Below, in pieces: positions 6,039 through 8,648 of a DNA stretch of 8,648 nt (position 1 is its first letter; every line of letters starts with the position of its first letter). The stretch comes from an uncultured Chloroflexota bacterium (lineage in GTDB: Bacteria; Chloroflexota; Anaerolineae; Anaerolineales; Anaerolineaceae), in NCBI GenBank assembly GCA_902795255.1, contig CADBKS010000189.1, forward strand, positions 1-8,648. Reading direction: 5' to 3'. The translations under genes and the position numbers were made by a program. The notes beneath the pieces were generated by a model, which saw only the letters and a list, made by a program, of their open reading frames with translations, ran no database searches and was not told the DNA's origin.

Positions 6039-6479
6039 TCAGCCGTGCTTCTTACGGGCGGTATGGGCGGAAACGACTGTCAGGACGATCAGGGTCCCGA
6101 GAACGATCCCGAGCGCATCCTCCAGGAGCATTTCGCCGTATTTCACAAAATCGGCGTGCACATCGGTCACGAAACCGCGCATGCAGTAATACAGATGGCT
6201 TCCCGGGATCAGCGGGATCACGGTGGGTGTATAGATCACGGAAACGGGCATTTTGACGATGCGGGCAAAGATCTCCGAATATACGGTCACTGCCATCGCC
6301 GCGATCACCATTGCCATCGCGCTGCTGATATCCATCCGCATGGATTGGAGATAGACCAGCCAGCCGGCAGCCGCACCGACAAAAATCATCGGCATATATT
6401 TCGGGCGGATATGGAAGATCACCGCGAAGCTGCAGCCGGCAAATCCCGCCGCCAGGATCTGAATCAGTTCCCTGCTCAC
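6039..6479 (-). CDS. Threonine/serine exporter family, small subunit (YjjB-like, ThrE C-terminal half)
   Basis: This is a 146-residue membrane protein matching the short half of split ThrE-type exporters (ThrE_2/DUF3815, E. coli YjjB). It is hydrophobic throughout, with about four or five membrane segments. The family motif is visible as PTVIPLIPGSHLYYCMRG (105-122), the re-entrant P-x-IPG region. It probably forms one exporter with the upstream gene; in E. coli YjjPB is linked to succinate export, while C. glutamicum ThrE exports threonine and serine, so the substrate is open. The start is GTG at 6479, overlapping the upstream TGA in GTGA, with GGGGAGG 5 bases before it. It ends in basic residues RKKHG. 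No convincing terminator follows. Confidence 0.85.
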   Translation of the reverse strand: MSRELIQILAAGFAGCSFAVIFHIRPKYMPMIFVGAAAGWLVYLQSMRMDISSAMAMVIAAMAVTVYSEIFARIVKMPVSVIYTPTVIPLIPGSHLYYCMRGFVTDVHADFVKYGEMLLEDALGIVLGTLIVLTVVSAHTARKKHG

Positions 6480-7249
6480 AGCAGCCTCCCCATCAAAGCC
6501 CAGATAGCGACGTAACCGATCGCGATCGCCAGTGCCCGCAGGATCGTTTCAAAAAGGGAAAGCACACCGCTGATGGTATCCCCCATGACCATATCATGGA
6601 TACTGTTGCAGAAAGCCAGTCCCGGGATCAGCAGCATGATGTCACCGATCAGGATCATATCCGCGTGCAGAAACGGAAGCAGTTTCACCCCGCCGAGCAC
6701 AAGAAAACTGCAGATGGCTGAAAGGATGATGTTGTCCACCATTTTATTATCGTTATACCGGCTCAGCCGGACTTTGAAAAAGCGGAGGATCAGTGCGACC
6801 GGTATCGAAAACAGCACATCCTGCTTTGAGCCTCCGAAAAACAGGGTAAAGAACCCGGCCCCGGCCGCATATGCCAGATAGATCATGAAAGGTGAGTAGA
6901 CAGAGGCTTTCCGGATTCGGTCCATTTCTGATGCGATAGATACGGGATCCGTGTTTCCCGCGCAGATCCTTCTGGAAAGATCATTCAGTTCCGAGACTTT
7001 ATTGAGATCTGTATCGATCCGTTTGATCCGTCTGGCCTGGGTATGGACCTCTCCGTCCGCAGAATTCAGCGTCAGGATGATGCTTGAGTTGATCGCATGG
7101 ACCTGGCAGTCCGAAAATCCAAAAGCGCTGCACAGGCGCTGTGTAGTATCTTCCACACGGTTCACATCTGCACCGTTGGAAAGCAGCATTTCACCGATAT
7201 CCAGAATGCATCGGATCCGTTCATTTATCTGCAGCTGCACTTCTGTCAT
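6476..7249 (-). CDS. Threonine/serine exporter family, large subunit (YjjP-like, ThrE N-terminal half)
   Basis: This 257-residue protein is the DUF1212/YjjP half of a split ThrE-type exporter. A soluble N-terminal region carries the family signature LLSNGADVNRVEDT (about 22-35) and an HAINSSIILTL strand (about 51-61). After the RKASVYSPF segment a bundle of membrane helices follows, with the second signature LLIPGLAFCNSIHDMVMGD near residues 205-223. ATG 7249 is chosen because it has an AGGGGGG stretch immediately upstream and matches where homologues begin. A GTG at 7315 would add 22 residues, has no ribosome site, and would swallow a TATAAT. It is translationally coupled to the small subunit by a 4-base overlap. 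Both halves being adjacent and intact supports a working exporter of an amino acid or a small carboxylate. Confidence 0.86.
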   Translation of the reverse strand: MTEVQLQINERIRCILDIGEMLLSNGADVNRVEDTTQRLCSAFGFSDCQVHAINSSIILTLNSADGEVHTQARRIKRIDTDLNKVSELNDLSRRICAGNTDPVSIASEMDRIRKASVYSPFMIYLAYAAGAGFFTLFFGGSKQDVLFSIPVALILRFFKVRLSRYNDNKMVDNIILSAICSFLVLGGVKLLPFLHADMILIGDIMLLIPGLAFCNSIHDMVMGDTISGVLSLFETILRALAIAIGYVAIWALMGRLL

Positions 7250-7265
7250 TTTCCCCCCTGAAATA

Positions 7266-7271
7266 ATTATA
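7266..7271 (-). promoter_or_regulatory. Candidate -10 box for the exporter pair
   Basis: A perfect TATAAT reads on the minus strand 16 bases before ATG 7249. No good -35 element is seen at 16-18 bases spacing. If used, the leader would be only about 10 bases and would barely include the G-rich ribosome site. The 6-bp repeat CTGCTG/CAGCAG (7273-7294) covers the expected -35 position and might be an activator or repressor site. Confidence 0.4.
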
Positions 7272-7331
7272 ACTGCTGGCTGTCCAAACAGCAGCTTTCG
7301 CTTTATTTTTCCCACTTTTCTTCAATTATTG

Positions 7332-7360
7332 TTGTCCATAGCGTCTTTCCGATTTATAAT
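7332..7360 (+). promoter_or_regulatory. Promoter for the EutH-like gene
   Basis: TTGTCC (7332-7337) and TATAAT (7355-7360) are 17 bases apart. The RNA would start near 7367, some 29 bases before the ATG at 7396. This position rules against the upstream in-frame TTG at 7372 as the main start. Confidence 0.75.
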
Positions 7361-7395
7361 TCCGTTTACTCTTGAAATCAGGCAGGGAATCAGAT

Positions 7396-8484
7396 ATGAA
7401 TACGGTAATTTCGTGGATCCTGGCAATTTTCGCCGTCATCGGCGGTTTGGATTTTCTCTTCGGCAGTAAACTGGGGCTCGGCAGTAAATTTGAAAAAGCA
7501 CTGTCGCTCATGGGACCGATGGCCACATCGATCACCGGCGTGATCATTATGGTCCCGGTCCTTTCCCTGGCACTGCAGAAAACGGTGGTTCCGCTCTTTG
7601 CAGCCCTCGGGTTCGATCCCGGCGTTTTCGGCGGGCTGATCCCGATCGACTGGGGCGGTTTCTTCCTTGCAAAAGACTTGGCTGCAGATCCGCGTCTCGG
7701 CCTCTTCGGCGGCATCAATGTGGCCGGAACCTTCGGGACAGCGCTCAGCTTCGCGATCCCGATGGGGATGCGTGTTCTGAAGGACAAGGACAAACAGGAT
7801 GCATTTGCCCGCGGGATCCTGGAAGGGCTTGCAGTCATGCCGGCCGCACTGATCCTCGGCGGTCTCGCAGCAAAACTGAGCCTGGGCGAAATCCTCTGGC
7901 ACAGCCTGCCGATCCTGATCCTTTCGTTCCTGGTCCTGCTGGGGATCTGGAAGAATCTTCCGCTGATGGTCAGGATATTCTCCGTCTTTTCGCAGATCCT
8001 CCGCGCGATCGGGATCTTTGGGATCACGATCGGCGCTTTTCAGCAGATGTCCGGCGTAACGCTCATCCCGATCATCACACCGATCCTGGATGCCCTGCGG
8101 ATCATTGCCATGATCACCGTGACAATGCTCGGATGTCTCCCGCTGTCGGAATTCCTGACAAGACTGCTCCGCAAACCGCTGACAAGTCTTGCCCAAAAGA
8201 TCCGGACCACACCCGAAGCCCTTTCCGATCCGATCATGACGATCGCCAGCGGTACTGCCGGTATTATTGCCATGCAGGATTTTGATCTCCGCGGGATCGA
8301 ACTCAACGCAGCCTTTGTCGTATTCGCTGTTTCCGCGCTTTCCGCACAGCTTTCCTTTATCCTGAATAATGCACCGGACCAGATGGCTTCCTATATGATC
8401 ACAAAATTTGCCGGAGCGTTCCTTGCAGCCGTCTTTTCGGTATGGATGATGAACCGGAGAGAGAAAAAAAGCCGGAAGAACTGA
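7396..8484 (+). CDS. eutH: EutH-family ethanolamine permease-like protein, stand-alone
   Basis: This 362-residue polytopic membrane protein has about ten hydrophobic segments and matches EutH, the ethanolamine permease. The strongest match to E. coli EutH is IDWGGFFLAKDLA (84-96; E. coli CDMGGFFLAKELA). The segments SFAIPMGMRV (118-127) and GILEGLAVMPAALILGGLA (140-158) also align with EutH (FSIPVALGI; VLAGIVTIPIGCIAGG). At 362 residues it is somewhat shorter than E. coli EutH (about 408). The ATG at 7396 has AGGG 8 bases upstream; a TTG at 7372 would add eight polar residues. It ends in a basic tail. It has its own promoter and terminator. No other eut gene, microcompartment shell gene or lyase is in the window, so ethanolamine as substrate is inferred from family only. 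Confidence 0.8.
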   Translation: MNTVISWILAIFAVIGGLDFLFGSKLGLGSKFEKALSLMGPMATSITGVIIMVPVLSLALQKTVVPLFAALGFDPGVFGGLIPIDWGGFFLAKDLAADPRLGLFGGINVAGTFGTALSFAIPMGMRVLKDKDKQDAFARGILEGLAVMPAALILGGLAAKLSLGEILWHSLPILILSFLVLLGIWKNLPLMVRIFSVFSQILRAIGIFGITIGAFQQMSGVTLIPIITPILDALRIIAMITVTMLGCLPLSEFLTRLLRKPLTSLAQKIRTTPEALSDPIMTIASGTAGIIAMQDFDLRGIELNAAFVVFAVSALSAQLSFILNNAPDQMASYMITKFAGAFLAAVFSVWMMNRREKKSRKN

Positions 8485-8519
8485 TCTCCGGATCAGATCA
8501 GCATTATCATAACGATCAG

Positions 8520-8555
8520 ATGCGGGACCGCTCCATGCAGCGTCCCGCATTTTTT
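8520..8555 (+). terminator. Intrinsic terminator after the EutH-like gene
   Basis: ATGCGGGAC (8520-8528) pairs with GTCCCGCAT (8542-8550). A further GCT/AGC pairing continues beyond a bulged C, and six T follow (8550-8555). It lies 35 bases after the stop codon. Confidence 0.92.
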
Positions 8556-8572
8556 ATTCATGGTAGAGAAAA

Positions 8573-8591
8573 CCACCTGCTAAGCAGGTGG
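8573..8591 (+). repeat. 8-bp perfect hairpin, right copy of a repeated stem
   Basis: CCACCTGC (8573-8580) pairs with GCAGGTGG (8584-8591) around TAA. It shares AAACCACC, the 3-base loop position and GGTGG with the hairpin at 123-143; the differing pair is T-A here and G-C there. It could be the end of an IS200-like element or a small palindromic repeat. Confidence 0.55.
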
Positions 8592-8648
8592 AGCCGAAGA
8601 GCTTTAGCATAATGCTTATCGGGAGCATGCTGCCGGACCTGAATATGT
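8592..8648. other. Edge sequence with short palindromes, no gene assigned
   Basis: After the hairpin, the sequence contains the dyad AGCAT-A-ATGCT (8606-8616) and the palindrome AGCATGCT (8624-8631). An ATG at 8645 is cut by the window edge, so nothing can be said about what it may begin. This may be the start of a neighbouring mobile element. Confidence 0.3.

Noticed and set aside
7250..7315. Extended GTG start for the large exporter subunit
   Set aside because: There is no ribosome site before it, and the extra segment contains a perfect TATAAT; the ATG at 7249 has a G-rich ribosome site.
7372..7395. TTG start at 7372 for the EutH-like gene
   Set aside because: It lies only a few bases after the expected RNA start and has no ribosome site; ATG 7396 has AGGG at good spacing and begins the hydrophobic segment.
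7390..8550. Long minus-strand reading frame opposite the EutH-like gene
   Set aside because: Its product is rich in D, R, H, C and Q with no domain pattern, typical of the antisense frame of a hydrophobic gene, and the + strand has promoter, ribosome site and terminator.
1..8648. CRISPR array, tRNA or rRNA gene, phage module or toxin-antitoxin pair
   Set aside because: No spaced direct repeats, no recognisable tRNA cloverleaf or rRNA core, and no such protein families were seen on either strand.

Overview
The window looks like chromosomal DNA of an anaerobic Clostridia-type Firmicute, possibly gut-associated. This inference rests on moderately GC-rich coding DNA, strong AGGAGG-type ribosome sites, occasional TTG and GTG starts, and the gene families present. 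The genus cannot be read from the sequence. The coding content is eight genes of known families, mostly housekeeping and transport. I do not see a clear new multi-gene system; the unusual signals lie in details and in the noncoding DNA.

Layout. Bases 1-150 hold a run of hairpins with no gene, possibly the right end of an IS200/IS605-type element. A YbaK/ProX-type aminoacyl-tRNA deacylase gene follows on the + strand (171-710). It meets a minus-strand operon tail to tail at a bidirectional terminator (715-751). That operon, read from 5722 down to 768, encodes a complete BMP/PnrA-type (nucleoside-type) ABC importer: binding protein, double ATPase and two permeases. A strong promoter near 5954-5982 gives it a leader of about 225 bases containing several inverted repeats. 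A perfect 11-bp hairpin separates the binding-protein gene from the ATPase gene. The last three genes are tightly coupled, by a 7-base overlap and an 11-base gap.

Further right, a two-gene minus-strand unit (7249-6039) encodes the split ThrE-type exporter, with a YjjP-like and a YjjB-like half joined by a GTGA overlap. Divergent from it is a stand-alone EutH-family permease (7396-8484) with its own promoter and terminator. The right edge carries a hairpin (8573-8591) closely resembling the one at 123-143.

How the genes relate. The ABC genes form one importer that would bring nucleosides or related molecules into the cell. The ThrE pair would export small metabolites such as amino acids or dicarboxylates. 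EutH-like proteins pass ethanolamine. The deacylase clears mischarged tRNA. No single pathway joins them all. The most notable anomaly is an apparent in-frame loss of about 19 codons from the second nucleotide-binding domain of the ABC ATPase.
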